NCBI GenBank assembly: GCA_036877525.1
Contig: JAZGTH010000005.1
Location: forward strand, 11,771,001-11,835,000
Reading direction: 5' to 3'
DNA length: 64,000 nt
Origin: Chromobotia macracanthus
Taxonomy: Eukaryota > Chordata > Actinopteri > Cypriniformes > Botiidae
Shown: piece after piece, positions 48,601 to 59,800 of the stretch
How positions within the stretch are numbered: the stretch's first letter is position 1
Layout: the number at the start of each line of letters is the position of its first letter
The notes under the pieces: generated by a model
Databases searched by the model: none
The model's input: the letters and a program-made list of their open reading frames with translations, nothing else
Told to the model about the DNA's origin: nothing
Translations under genes and position numbers: made by a program

Positions 48601-50258
48601 GGCAGTAAAAATCCATATTTATTATTGAAAACAATTCTTGGCAAAGATGCCTGGATAAAGATAAACATTAAATGTTTCACTATAACCACATGCCATTTCT
48701 ACCATTTCTACCATTTAACCATTCTAAAACATTTTTGTGGCACGTCATATCCTGTTTCTCTCCCAGCAACCCAGCTGTGCTGTGACGACAAAAAAGTTTA
48801 ACTACCTCCTGGTAAAAACGGGCACACTTATGCTCAAAGCATGCAGCGATTTGAGAGGATACACTCCCGGCCAGGTCATCAAACTCTCCACTGAGATCCA
48901 CAACAAGTCTGGGAAAGACACAGGCTGCGTGATGGCCAGCCTAATACAGGTGAGGGTGACCGTTATTTCCCAGTATGTACATATTATGAAATACATGTAT
49001 TGAAGAATGATCATTGTGATGTAATGTCATCTGATAAACATCTCGCTCCTCACGCAGAGAGTGACGTATAAGACGAAGCGCCCTGTGTTTGACCTGAGAC
49101 CCATAGCGGAGGTGGAGGGTGCCGGGGTCAAAGCAGGCAAACATGCAGAGTGGAGAGAACAGATCATAGTCCCGCCCCTTCCACAGTCCGGCCTCACCGG
49201 CTGCAGCCTCATAGATGTTGAGTATTTTATCCAGGTATGGGACAGAAAAGCTTAAAGTGACAGTGTACCTTATTGTTACTTTTCAAAATTTTTGTATACA
49301 AATAATACACGAATATGCAAATTGATATATAAATGTTTATCTTTGTTTGTCTGACTATATATCTATCTAATCTATCCATTAATCCATCAATTAATCAGTC
49401 TAATATAATGTAATGTAATCTAATCTGCCTGTCTGTTTGTCGATCCAAAGATTAATCGATTTTTATGTTTTTCTTTTTCTCCTTACTTGTAGGTTTCACT
49501 AAAATCTCCTGAGGCTGTGGTCACGTTACCCATCTACATCGGGAACATTGCTGTAAATTTGACTCCCTCCATTCCGCCCCCACATCCTGGTGCTCATGCT
49601 GCTCCGATGCCTGCTGTGCCAAACACCGGCCCCATGGCTGTGGTCCCCAGCGCGCCTCCTGTGGAGGACCTGGTGGGTGAGCTGGGGGCTGGAGGAGTAA
49701 CCAGCGAGGAGATCCCCACCAAAAGTCACTCCCAGCAGGACCCGTCCGGTGTGCCTTTCTCCATGTCCCCCAGCGGGTTCAGACAAGCGTCAGGCCCGGC
49801 CCCACCACAGAGCCAACACCACGTCCAATCATCAGACGGCTCTGCACCACTGTTCTGTGTGTCCACGGGGGCCACCATACCTTTCTTTACAGATGGTAAC
49901 GCAGCCCCGGTTCCCACTTCCTGTCCTCTGATTTTGCCCCCTGAATACAGCACATGGGAGTATCCACATGGTAAGTGATCTCGTCTAGAGTTAATGCCCA
50001 AGAAATGTTGTCAGATCATTGTTTTGTGCTTTTATTATTACTGTGGTGCCATTGTGGCCTACTAGTTAGAGTGTTGGACTTGTAAGCAGAAGACAAATTC
50101 CTAGTTTCCTTTTTACACTTGGCCAGCATGTCACTTCATCTCAAATGCTGAATTTCTTTTAGTTTTTGACGTTTTTTGTCTTATTTTCAGAGCCACCCCC
50201 CACTTATGAGGAAAGCTGCAGTAGCACCAACTCCAGCTTCAACAGTAGCATGAGTTAG
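29126..50258 (+). CDS. arrdc1: Arrestin domain-containing protein 1 (alpha-arrestin, ARMM vesicle budding)
   Basis: ARRDC1 recruits TSG101 and NEDD4-family ubiquitin ligases at the plasma membrane to bud small extracellular vesicles (ARMMs). Eight exons: 29126-29243, 43053-43163, 47760-47810, 48380-48534, 48767-48949, 49058-49234, 49493-49970 and 50191-50258, giving 1341 nt and 446 residues (human 433). The arrestin N domain covers about 5-145, with CVGSCGISSK, LPAGEHNFPFQFLIP, TSFEGPFGKIVY and TPRFSKDYK. The arrestin C domain covers about 160-287, with DLRGYTPGQ, NKSGKDTG, IAEVEGAGVKAG and LPIYIGNIAVN. The tail keeps the TSG101-binding PSAP (317-320) and two WW-binding motifs, PPEY (414-417) and PPTY (427-430). 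All functional motifs of the family are present, so it should be active. Intron 1 is 13.8 kb and rich in repeats. Confidence 0.95.
30060..30740 (+). repeat. About 41-bp minisatellite, roughly 18 copies, with E-box/CLEAR and CRE-like motifs
   Basis: The unit reads GAGGTCACGTGACTGGTGAT, then GTCACTCTTTTAGGGGAGAAT. The central copies are almost identical and the right-hand copies decay. CACGTG is present in 12 copies, 8 of them as the palindrome GTCACGTGAC; most copies also carry TGATGTCA. It lies about 0.8 kb into arrdc1 intron 1. Confidence 0.95.
30801..30880 (+). repeat. 20-bp tandem repeat, four copies
   Basis: Four head-to-tail copies of AGGCTTAGACATTCCCATTG, with single changes in the third copy and a few in the fourth, directly before a GTTCTC-family element. 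Confidence 0.95.
30888..31073 (+). mobile_element. GTTCTC-rich inverted-repeat element, deleted copy
   Basis: Starts CAGCTAACAGGGAATATTCTC and ends ACCTAAAATTGTTAATTGGG. It is shorter than the roughly 320-bp copies, so it is internally deleted. Confidence 0.6.
33561..33780 (+). mobile_element. Cyprinid-type short inverted-repeat element
   Basis: Runs from GAGTTCACCCAAAAAAG through ACTCATCCTCATGTTATTCC and GAACACAAAAGAAGATATTT to GGCTGAACTATCTCTTTAAA. Terminal sequences are inverted (GTTCACCC/GGCTGAAC) as in the 18061-18243 copy. Confidence 0.7.
37646..37956 (+). mobile_element. GTTCTC-rich inverted-repeat element, near full length
   Basis: Starts CGGCTAACAGAGAACATTGT and ends AAAATTGTTAGCTGGG, with the same block order as the 16825-17154 copy. 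Confidence 0.65.
38576..38618 (+). repeat. (AC)n microsatellite
   Basis: About 20 AC units with one AA interruption, in arrdc1 intron 1. Shorter mixed GT/AC runs lie at 40360-40440 and 40801-40840. Confidence 0.9.
39785..39930 (-). mobile_element. GTTCTC-rich inverted-repeat element, minus orientation
   Basis: AAAACGTTCCACTAACAACTC and GTTACTGCAAGAAC are reverse complements of internal blocks in the plus copies, and the segment ends GAGAAGGTTAGCCAG. Confidence 0.6.
43488..43742 (+). mobile_element. Short inverted-repeat (MITE-like) element in arrdc1 intron 2
   Basis: TATATGTGGTTTAC near the left end is mirrored by GTAAACCACATATA at the right end. The inner CATGGTTTACGAGGACAC also pairs with TCCTCGTAAACC. 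About 250 bp, noncoding. Confidence 0.6.
44820..45101 (-). mobile_element. GTTCTC-rich inverted-repeat element, minus orientation
   Basis: Begins CCCAGCTGACAATTTCAGGT and ends CCTATTAGCTGAG. Internal CACTAACAACGTAAGAACAAC and TTACTGCAAGAATG match the other copies reversed. Confidence 0.65.
45483..45574 (+). repeat. Near-perfect 44/45-bp hairpin sequence in arrdc1 intron 2
   Basis: The arm 45483-45526 (GCAGAAACTAGCTTAACCTG...) pairs with 45530-45574 across a 3-base loop, with one mismatch and one extra base. It contains no open frame. Confidence 0.92.
45630..45689 (+). repeat. (TG)n microsatellite
   Basis: About 29 TG units, 55 bp past the hairpin sequence. Confidence 0.95.
46111..46240 (+). 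mobile_element. tRNA-derived SINE, plus orientation
   Basis: Head TATAGCTTAACTGGTATAGC resembles a tRNA A box; AGGGTCATTCCC fits a decayed B box; tail GCACTGTAAGTCACTTTGGATC is the shared 3' part. Confidence 0.6.
48166..48179 (-). promoter_or_regulatory. CTCF-like site in arrdc1 intron 3
   Basis: On the minus strand CCAGCAGGGGGTGC fits the core consensus CCASYAGRKGGCRS at 13 of 14 positions. Same orientation as the site at 50299-50312. Confidence 0.4.
50046..50105 (+). mobile_element. tRNA-like SINE head fragment
   Basis: GTGGCCTACTAGTTAGAGTG and GTTGGACTTGTAAGCAGAAG look like a tRNA-derived SINE 5' part. It lies in the last arrdc1 intron. Confidence 0.45.
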
Positions 50259-50298
50259 ACCAATCAGGTCTCAGTGCGTCAAACATGCGATTCCACTT

Positions 50299-50312
50299 GT
50301 GCCCCCTGCTGG
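50299..50312 (-). promoter_or_regulatory. CTCF consensus site just after the arrdc1 stop
   Basis: On the minus strand CCAGCAGGGGGCAC fits CCASYAGRKGGCRS at all 14 positions. It is 41 bp past the arrdc1 stop codon. Binding is inferred from sequence only. Confidence 0.5.
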
Positions 50313-51518
50313 ACAGCAAAGACATTACCGCTAGGGCCCAAACCTGGTCATTCTTCTCCATGGACCAAATATCTTTACTTTACATTTTCAAAGGATCGTG
50401 TCTTTCACCTGGCCTATTTTTTTATGTATCCCTCAAATGATCATTTCAACAATTGAGAAAATAATCCTGGACCTGAATGAGGAAAGTTTCTTCAGTGCCT
50501 CGGAAGATGTAGCACTCCTGACCAAACCCTAGATGAAACCTGCTCAGAGATTTTGTGAGAGGAATACCAGCATATGTAAACCTTGTGAAAGTTACTTTGA
50601 ATTTTTTTTCATTCCGCCAAGGCTGGCCTTACGTGAAACTCAAAACTATCAAAAACATGCTCAGTAAGATCTCTATTACCCTACAACCTGCCCGCGCTTC
50701 TGCCTGACTGAAAAAAATGTTGAGGAAAAAATACAAACCTCAATCTGTGAATCTTGAGACACTGGGCCACAGAGAACATGGCTCTGGAAAGAACAAGTTT
50801 TATTTATTGATTAAGATCAATGGTGGAAGCAAAATTTGTCATCTGACTATTCTCAAGTCCAACCCAACACCAAATCAACACATGCACCCTGGGTTGTGTG
50901 GATACAGCTTTGAAATACCAATGCAGTCACGTATAATGGGCACATAAGTCTTTATCACTTGGTCAAATGGAAAACACTCCTTAAATGCTTAAGGGAGCAA
51001 CATATTGAATCATTTTTGAATAAACAGTTACACATTGCGGTTTGACTAGATGTCAAGAGATGCTGGATGTTTCAGTGTTCTGAAATAAGATGGAGGTATT
51101 TTTCTTATCTTGTATTACATAAACCATATTCCTGTTTCCTGGGCTTCATCCTTTCCTCCTGGATTTATTATTTTAAAGTATTCCAGCTAATGGACAGACT
51201 CATTCAGGCTGTGATTGGTTCAGATTGTGCCGTGAAATTAGATGTCGGACAGAGCAGATATGTGCAACACGATTTCTGACACATGTTTTAGGTCTGATGC
51301 AGTCTGTACATGTCTGTTTGTATGCGGCTTTGATATTTCTCATACCTGTCCACAGGGAATGGAGTAGCCGGAGGGATTTTCAGCTGGGCCTTACGCTGTG
51401 TAAGAATTGTTGTGTGCAGTCTTTTAATACGCCGAACCGTTTTTTATTTTGATCTGTTCTGACCCTTGAACTGTTGTGAAGAAATTGGAAGCACAAAAAG
51501 GCACTTTTATAGACTTAA

Positions 51519-51520
<2 letters not shown>

Positions 51521-51584
<64 letters not shown>
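51521..51584 (+). repeat. (TG)n microsatellite
   Basis: About 32 uninterrupted TG units in the arrdc1 3' UTR region. Confidence 0.95.
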
Positions 51585-51586
<2 letters not shown>

Positions 51587-52845
51587 AATGTGAACATACG
51601 CTATTGTTAAAAATTTTGGAAACATTCATATTTTTTTTTTCACATTTTAGAATAATGCTAAACTCATCTAAACTATGAAATAACACAAATGTAACTTTGG
51701 GAATTATGTTGACCAAACAAAATTCAAAATAAATAAATCAGCCGTTACACACAGTACTGAAGGGGTTCTCATCTACTCCAGGCTCTCATTGGTTGATTTT
51801 CCTGATTTCTTTGTCCAAATCAACAATTTCAAACACTTTTTAAAATAAAATTGTCATTTTTTTTTAACGACAGATATTAATATATTAATAATTATAACGT
51901 TGCTTTCAAAAATAATTTCAAACATTTAAGCAAACCACTTCAGTTGAAAAGAAAAAAGTGATGTAGTACACTTGTAAAAAGAAAGATCTTAAAATGTCAC
52001 GTTCTTGTTTTCTGTCAATCAAAATTAGAAGATTTGTGTACTGTCTTATTTTGTTGTTTTGTTTTCTGAGTGACACTGTATACCATTATATGCAATTTAC
52101 TGTGCGAAGAGAAGAGATTAATTCAAATCAAACATTAAGGGATCTCATCTTTGGTGATTGTATCACAGCAGGCCACTGTGAGCTCTAACAGTGCAGCTAA
52201 ACTTTAAATCAGTCACACTGAATCAGATCTTCACTGTGTGAACAACACTGTGTTGCAATCTCAGTGATTGTGCTTGTTCTGTATTTACAAATACATTTTG
52301 CCTTAAATGTGATTATAAACACAACTGGTCCCATAATAACTGTAGCGAATGCATAAAAACTGCAGCTGGAGATAATACTGCAGCTTTTACTGTATTTCTC
52401 GCATGTCTCTCTTGAGCCTTTTTCTATGGGTTTAATGAATGTTAATGCATTAGAAAGAGGTAAATAAAGATATAAATAGTTTTTTGGCCCTGTAGCTGGT
52501 CTCTTACTCTGGTTCATGTAATCTACCAATGATAAAAATGACAAAGTCTTGCATTTCTACATATGCTCATGTTGCAGGTTGGGCGAATAGTTTGCTTGAT
52601 TAACGTGTGCTTTGTTCTGCGTTTTCCTGTTCACCAAAGATTCAACAGCTTTATCGTTTTCATTTTGTCATTGTGTTGTACTTTCTTCCTTCCATTTTTT
52701 AGCAGGTTGTGAAATAAAGTAGCATGATTGTGGATCAATGTTATATGTATAAACATTTGACAGAATCAAACTTGTACAGCAATGTAATAAAATCCCTTAA
52801 ATTCTCAGTTTTGATGTTGCTCATTTAAAATTGTCATTTGAGAAA

Positions 52846-53166
52846 CACTCCATCCATCCTCTAAACCTGCTTGTCCTCTGCAGAGTCACGGGGTGGAGCC
52901 TATCCCAGAATCTCAGCCCATAGGTGGGATACACCTTTGATAGATGGCCAGTCTGTTACGTGGCTAGCACTCATACACATTCACACTCATTCACTGTTTC
53001 CAATTCACCTAACCTGAATGTCTTTAGACTGTGGGTAACCTACGCCGACACAGAGAGACCATGCAAACGCCACACAGAAAGTCCCCTTAGTTCAGCCAGG
53101 GCTCGAACCAGAAATCTTGCTCTGAGACAAAAGTGCAAACCACTGAGCCACCGTACCATCAGCTTA
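52846..53166 (-). mobile_element. tRNA-derived SINE of the widespread fish type, minus orientation
   Basis: Contains CATCCATCCTCTAAACCTGC, CACGGGGTGGAGCCTATCCC, CACACTCATTCACTG, AATTCACCTAACCTGAATGT, CATGCAAACGCCACACAGAA and a final tRNA-like GGGCTCGAACC...CACTGAGCCACCGTA. This is the common fish repeat whose tRNA head lies at the right end here. Confidence 0.8.
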
Positions 53167-53692
53167 TATTATTATCTACTAAAAGGGCTATTGGTTAATA
53201 GCTGATAACTATATTTTGTCAATGTTGTAATGCACCTTTTCTAAAATCTGGCCAGTTGTTAATGCAGCAGTTTAATGCTTGTAAATGTTACGTAATAACG
53301 TTTACAGCAAGAATAATAAATAACAGTATATCAACAACAAACAACAAATGGTTACCACTGAAAAATATCAAGATGGCCGTGTGCGAATGTGACCTTTAAC
53401 CTCCACGTCCTGGTCCAAAACCTCAGAAGGTGGTTTTAGTCGGTTCTTTTCATAATCCAGTTATTACCCATTGAACGAAACCATGTTATGTTTTCTTGTT
53501 TAAATTCTGTTTAACGCAAAAATGTCATTACGAAAGTAAAATAAGTTGCTGTTTCCCGTTGACTATTTTTTTCTACAATGCTTAGACGGTGAAAACATCA
53601 CATTAGCAAATATGATCAAAGAATTTGGTGTAACGCACAGTAGGTTGTTTAGTAGTCCTGAACAGATATGTCTAACTAGATCAATTAGACAA

Positions 53693-53951
53693 GCAACACA
53701 TCTTTTTTTGGATGAATGACGGCAGAAGGAAATGGAGGGGGAAAAGATCAAGGCAACTGGCAATACCTCCAGCACAGCCTGCTGCCTCTTTCTTGTTGCC
53801 ATAGAAACTGAGCCCCAATCCATCATTATCACAGTGCCATGTGAGGACATGGCCATCAGTGTGTAGTCTGCTTGGTACAAACACTGAGAAGGCCTGAGAC
53901 ATGGGGCACAGACGCCCGTAGGCAGATCACGCATGGAGAACGTTCTCATTA
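53693..53951 (-). pseudogene. Possible protein-coding relict on the minus strand
   Basis: The minus strand reads GRLCPMSQAFSVFVPSRLHT then DGHVLTWHCDNDGLGLSFYG, a composition unlike random AT-rich noncoding DNA. An in-frame stop (TGA) sits just upstream and no clear splice sites were found. I cannot name the family. It could be a decayed exon or chance. Confidence 0.25.
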
Positions 53952-54050
53952 TTTTGATCAATTAAACCACTAAACAATCAAACACACACTATGGTCAAAT
54001 GTGATAAACATCACTGGCTACAAATACACATTGACAAGAGACAAGCTCTA

Positions 54051-54093
54051 AAGATGCATGATGAAAAGATGCATGATGAAAAGATGCATGATG
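54051..54093 (+). repeat. 14-bp tandem repeat, three copies
   Basis: Three copies of AAAGATGCATGATG about 300 bp upstream of the next gene's start. Confidence 0.9.
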
Positions 54094-54329
54094 GCCCACT
54101 TTCCCTCTCCATCAATAAAGAGCAAAGAAGAGCCCCATCATTTGAATTAAGATAAACCACAACAAAACAACAAGTAAATACATAAACTGAAGAAGCACAT
54201 TCATTCATTCAATAAATAGATAAATATAACAATATAATATAAATATTCTCCCCATATTTACATGCATGTGTACTAAATTTAGCTAATGGCAGCAGCAGCA
54301 GACGAATTAAATAGTGCTAGAAGAGCCCC

Positions 54330-54379
54330 ACAGTCCGTGACGTAGCGGCGCAGGGGGCGGAGTCTCGGGCTGAGGAGCC
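54330..54379 (+). promoter_or_regulatory. GC-rich TATA-less promoter of the last gene
   Basis: CGTGACGTAGCGGCGCAGGG followed by GGCGGAG gives a CRE-like TGACGTAG (about 54338-54345) and a GC box within 50 bp of the ATG. CpG-rich sequence continues to about 54720. Confidence 0.6.
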
Positions 54380-54400
54380 ATGGCTTCAGTGAGGACTGAG
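54380..54400 (+). CDS. ehmt1: First coding exon (seven codons), probably ehmt1
   Basis: ATG at 54380 reads MASVRTE, then a strong donor GAG|GTAAGAGC at 54401, phase 0, in a CpG island. EHMT1 (GLP) is a nuclear H3K9 mono- and dimethyltransferase that pairs with G9a. The human protein starts with a similarly short alanine/acid first exon (MAAADAE, from memory), has a very long first intron, and lies directly downstream of ARRDC1 on 9q34.3. The call rests on position, exon size and phase, since seven residues carry no domain information. The SET and ankyrin exons would lie beyond the window. Confidence 0.55.
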
Positions 54401-55299
54401 GTAAGAGCGGAGCGGCGCTTCAACGTTATAATTTGGTTTATCAACGTTATTGTGCGGTTCGTTTAGTTGAACTTCACGACGGACTGACGGACGCTTTGTG
54501 GCGTCCCGAGCAGCCGGTCAAAGCTTTGAACGGCCGTCCCCGGGCTCGTTTCGTCACGGCTTTTTCAAAGAGCCCGCCGGCGGTCCGGTTCCCGGTGAAA
54601 ACTCGGTGCTCTTGTGTGCGAGCGAGGCTTTGTGAGGGCAAATAATGGGGCGGCCTCCCCCTGCATCGGCGACCGCTGCCCGGGAACGTGAATGAAGTCC
54701 TCCCGTGCTTCTTCCACACGGGGGTTATTGTTGTTATGCTGGTTCCGGGGCCCCGCCACTATCCGGCTTCAGATGCTGCTGCTGCGAGTTATTGTAAATA
54801 AAGCAGCAGTGCTCTCGTTATGTCGTCGTGAACGTCCCTCAGCAAACGTTTAGAAAACATTTAAGCAACATCAGCAGTTTACAGTACGTTTATTCAGTAA
54901 GCTTCGTGCTGCGAGCGAGTTGGTCCTCTGGCTCTTGTCAACATGAGTGCTGTGGGATGAAAATCAAGTTGTTTGTACAGTTTGTTGTAAAATCTTAGCC
55001 CCGATTGTGATTTATATGATTTATGTGATTTATATGATTTATATGATATGTGCCACCATGTAAAGTAATGCTCAGCTCTCAAAATTGTTGGTAGTTTTGC
55101 TTTCAGGAGTGTTTGGTTGCTGCATGACTCCCATATTGAATGTGTTAGATGACACTGATACAGTTTTTAGTGTCGGGGGGTGATATCGATGTTTTTTTTG
55201 CTGTTTAAATGCTTTTATGAGGCCAATAAATGATGAAGAAAAGCACTAGGAGGAAAGCTAACATTACTACAGTCATCTTAGACGAGACTTACACTCGTT

Positions 55300-55316
55300 T
55301 ACCGACAGGGGGCGCC
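55300..55316 (+). promoter_or_regulatory. CTCF-like site in the probable ehmt1 intron 1
   Basis: ACCGACAGGGGGCGCCC matches the AGGGGGCGC core and keeps the leading CC. Motif only. Confidence 0.35.
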
Positions 55317-56680
55317 CTATGACTGGGCCTTTATGGTTTCACTTCAGTGTCTTAGGCAGGTATGAGGAAAATACATGGAGGTGTGTGAGAGTATAGGGTG
55401 TGAATAATGCTTTATATTTAGGGAATTGTTCTCTTTAGGTGTATGAAATGCATCAAAGGTCCGGTGTAGGAGGTTTTTCTCCTTGTAATGTGCTTGATTT
55501 GCCTATCGGTCCAATGGTTAAGTTATTATAATGGAATTGCCAAACTCCCAACAGTAATATGATTCTGGACTGCGATATATATATATAAAACCCTCTAGTG
55601 ACTTAGTCAAAACTGTTGGGCCCACATTGTTATAAATGTGTTTTCCCACGTTGTCGTATCTAAATGTGTTTGCTTGTGTGTCCAACTGTGTTTGTTTGTT
55701 GTTTTGTAGTCAGTGCACATATAAGTGCACATCTTCTGCTGTGCCATATGGCACAAACTCATGGCAAAAACAGCAGGGGTTTATTATTATTATTATTGTT
55801 TTATTATTATTATTATTATTATTATCTGAAGCAAAGGTTGACTTTAGTAGGTTTATATGTGGAGTTGTAGCTTGAATGTAAAGAGGCCAGGCTAAAACCT
55901 CATGAGATGTCACCTCCATGTTTGTTAAGAATGATTTTCTTTGTAACATAAAATGTAAGTTATGTGATAAAGGCTTAACCTTTCACTCTTTTGGTTCTTT
56001 TGTGACCAGTACAAAGTTTAATACATGGTTTTATAATGCTGTCTTTTTCATTTTGTGTATTATAACTCATGTTTTCATCAATACTGTCTTGATATTAAAT
56101 TCTATATGTAAAAATCGATGTATTCTGTGACTTAGACATGCACCAATAACCTAAATGGCTATCGGGACTATGTTAATGTGTATATATGTTAATTATTTCC
56201 TGAGATCACTGCGTAAATCATATTGTAATTAGAGAGTGAATATTGTGTAAAACATAAATCTCATTTTGTTGTCATTGCATTGTATTATGTGCCATGAAAC
56301 TCTTTCATCTTGGCCAATGAAAACCTTTCCACTACAATAAAGATCATCTTCCTCTACTAACTCTGCAAACAGTTAAAACGTTTTACAAGTTGTCCATTAT
56401 GGGACAAGAAGACTTGTCTTTAAAATCAGCTTTTAACCATTATTCTTAGCTTTAAGTTAAGATGTAACGGCATGTATCAGCTTGCTTTTTTCACTGGTAA
56501 ATGTTGCAAACACATTTTTGCATGCATGTTTAGGCAGAGGAAGTGATCTCAGTTCCTTGAAACTATTGTTCAGTGCTTTCTAACCTTTTACATAGCTGGT
56601 TGAGATGTACATTCACATGTCAGTGGCAGAGGGTGATGGCGAGATTGTGTGATACCTGTACAATAAAATTATGAAACATT

Positions 56681-56818
56681 CCTATAGCTCAGTTGGTTAA
56701 ACATGTGGCTAAAATGCCAAGATCTTGGGTTTTGTTTCCCAGGGAATATTTACATTGTTAAACTCTACTTTGAATGGACTACAGGCTGTTTGGATAAAAG
56801 TGACTGCCAAATGCAAAC
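56681..56818 (+). mobile_element. tRNA-derived SINE, plus orientation, both ends present
   Basis: The head CCTATAGCTCAGTTGGTTAA is a clear A-box region, a B-box-like GGGTTTTGTTTCCC follows, and the tail ends GGATAAAAGTGACTGCCAAA. It is the best intact example in the window and ties the scattered 'GCGACTTACA' fragments to a tRNA-headed SINE. Confidence 0.75.
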
Positions 56819-59800
56819 TTGTGATTTAAAAAGACTTTCTTCTGTCACTAAAAACTGTTTCCCTACCCAGATTGTATAAAAGGTCAGCTTTTATACTTCA
56901 TTTGAGGGGTATAGATGGTAGTCTAGAAAAAACAGCTTTAAGAGGTTTAAAGGTTTCAAAGATCTTTACAATTTTGTTTAAGATATGTTAATTAGTTAGC
57001 ACATACCCTATTAGATTATGATCTGGTTGTTAATAAAGAGTTACACTACATTCACCTTTGAAAATTCCTACATGGACAGAGAGTTAATTGTTCCTTGTTG
57101 ATTTACATCTTGGCATCTCGCATGAGCCAGCATGTTTTGTTTTATTTTTTTGTTGGGCCCTCAACACTAGTAGCATGTACAGGGAATGGAGGAGGCCAAG
57201 ACCAAGGATTTACCCAACCAAGTCAGACAAAGATAGACAAATATTTAAACCTTCCAAGAAACAAGGACCTTAGACAATAGTTAGAGCTGGCCTTCTTTCC
57301 AAACTTGCATCCACATAAGAAGGGTGATTTTCAGAGAGGGTCAGGGGATAATCTGTTTATACTTTGCCAATATTTTCTTAAAGCTCTATGTTTAATCTCT
57401 TTGAAACTGTTGTAAATGGGAAGCTATTTCTGGTCTACCATTCTGTGGCTAACATTAAACCTACAGATGGTTAGAGGCTCTCTAAAAGGTTTTTGGTCAG
57501 TTGAGACTCGTTTGGTCTGAATGCATGTGCTTTGTTTGGTGTAAACTAATTTTCCTAGCCATACAGCACTAGTAGTTTATTCTGGTTAAGACCCAATAAC
57601 CAGTTTTTACATGATGCTTAGTGGTGAGTAAACCTGAAAGCGATGCAACAACAACAGACTGCCGAGCAATAACGTGCTAGTTCATTTAAATAATGTCCCA
57701 AAGAAATTAGCCTAAAGAAAATAGTGTAGTCTATTTCATAGACTGAACTCTGAAAGCGAGGCAGTGTGATCTTATAATCATAATTGACTGTGTCTCTGTT
57801 CATGTTCACCAGCTAGCATAAAACCATGTTAGCATTAGCAACAGTAACCGGGGTGGGGATTTAGCACAGGGTCAGTTCCACACCTTTTTTTAACATGCTC
57901 TTCCTCATTTTCTCTGTAATTGTGATCTTGTGATTGGACACCCATTGTTTATTTTGCAATGCATTTGGCACAACTGCGATTAGCAGCTCTAGACAAACAT
58001 GAAACCCAGTTTACAAAGTTTTGGGTCCGACCAATATCCTACCTGCCTTTCAAACTATGTATGCATTCATATGTTGGGGGATGTGTGGCTTTGGAAGGGA
58101 TGGCAGGATCTTAGGCTTTCAATAGCTGGCTTGCTATTACTTGCCTCTCTGCCTGCTTTTAATGGTATCCTCTGTAATGGACCTCTATGGACAGCATCTG
58201 TGGCATGTTTGTGATTTTTCTGAATACTGAATACCGATTTTTATCATGTCGAATCTGTACAGTTTTTAATGAAATGCAGAAATTAAAGTGTGCTACATAC
58301 AGTCTCGACCTTATTTTACCCTGTTGGAGAACAAACACTGATCTGGTTCTATTGAGTGACTCTCATCTGCCAAGTATTCACAACAAACCATTTACAGATT
58401 CGGCACCTTTTTAACCTTTTTGATTCACAAGCTCTGTTGCCATTTACTTTCACAGCAGCTAGATATTTTACACAAATTACGTCTGATATGTAATCTTATC
58501 TTTTCTAAGAGATGTGTAAAGAAATGCAAACCTAACCTGACCAAACATAATTTGTTTTGCTTCTCACTTTACTTAGAAAGCTATGAAAAACCATAAGGTC
58601 ATAGATTAAGCAGCAGAATTAGAGACCAAAGAAGCTATTGATTCTAGCTAGACTTCGTTCCATAAAATGGCTGCAGTGGTGGTTTTTTTTTTTTAGCTCT
58701 TCCTTCTTTGTGTAGAACGGAGCTTCATCTGAGCATGCTCAGTGTGAGCCATGTCAGAGCTTTATAGAGAGAGCTGGTCATGTGACCTGTGCGCAGGGAC
58801 TGCATGAATGGGAAGATAGCTAGTCGTTGGAGAGTGTAAGTTTGTTTCCTCCTCCCCCATGAATGGAGATCACTGGTTAAGGCAGGTACAACCATGTTTA
58901 CCCTATGTTTGAAACAGGATTATATCCACTCCATTTTGACTTTTGTGCTCAAGTGTTGCCAGATACATGGCTGGTCCCACTGGACTGCTTGTGGACTTTT
59001 GGAAACAAATGGAGTCTGTGCTTTAGTTATTTGAACCTTGGAAAGAGAGTTTGGAAAGTGTCTCTGATTCATTTTATTGAAGATGATCTGATTCATCTGT
59101 TGTCTAATTAGTCGGCTGATTAAGCCGATTCCCAATTCACAGTCCAGGGTCTGATCTGAGGAGGAGGCATGCCCGAAGGCTGACAGGAAATGACACGCTG
59201 AGCTTTGAGAGAGCTGGTCCTGTGGTCACCCTGAATCTGCCAGGCTGGGGTTCATGGCAGGGTTGTTACAGAGACTCTGGTGTAGCTGTACCTTAGAAAC
59301 CTATTTAGACAATGTCTTTCCTAGCTTTTGACAGGCAGAGCCACACTTTTCCTGCAAAAACTGGCAATATTTCGACAGTTTTTTTTAAAAGAATTTAGTT
59401 GATCAAGGTGTCCTTGTAAATCTCTTTGTTCTGAGATGAAGAAGCCTCATTCCAGAGATCACCAGAGTCCAGGACGTACTAATGGACAATACAATGTCAG
59501 GAGAAACCTGCAAGTTTGAGGCTGTAGTCAGTGCTTTCGATGATGTTCAGTATCGGTGGAAACATAGACTACTGTTCATCTTGTTGGAACTAAACACACA
59601 CTGTTCTGATTCTCCTGTTGTTCCTGTGTGTTGTAGATTCCCGGTGAATACTAGTACAGCTGGAGCATTCTGGATGGATGTTCCCATTGCATCTGCCTGT
59701 ATATGATTATGTTTTATGTGGCGATTTCATTGGTGTTGTATTCTCTAGAAATGGGGTGGTTAAAAGACCAGCTTTAAATTGAGGGGAAATTGCAGAGAAT

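Larger units (their letters stand above)
50259..52791 (+). other. arrdc1 3' UTR
   Basis: No coding exon follows the arrdc1 stop. AATAAA signals occur at 52713-52718 and 52786-52791, giving a possible 2.5 kb UTR. A (TG)n tract fills 51521-51584. The UTR end is inferred from signals. Confidence 0.45.

Noticed and set aside
57088..57280. Frame ending QTKIDKYLNLPRNKD, faintly like the start of a LINE ORF1 protein
   Set aside because: Too short and without any downstream retrotransposon sequence; similarity is only an impression.
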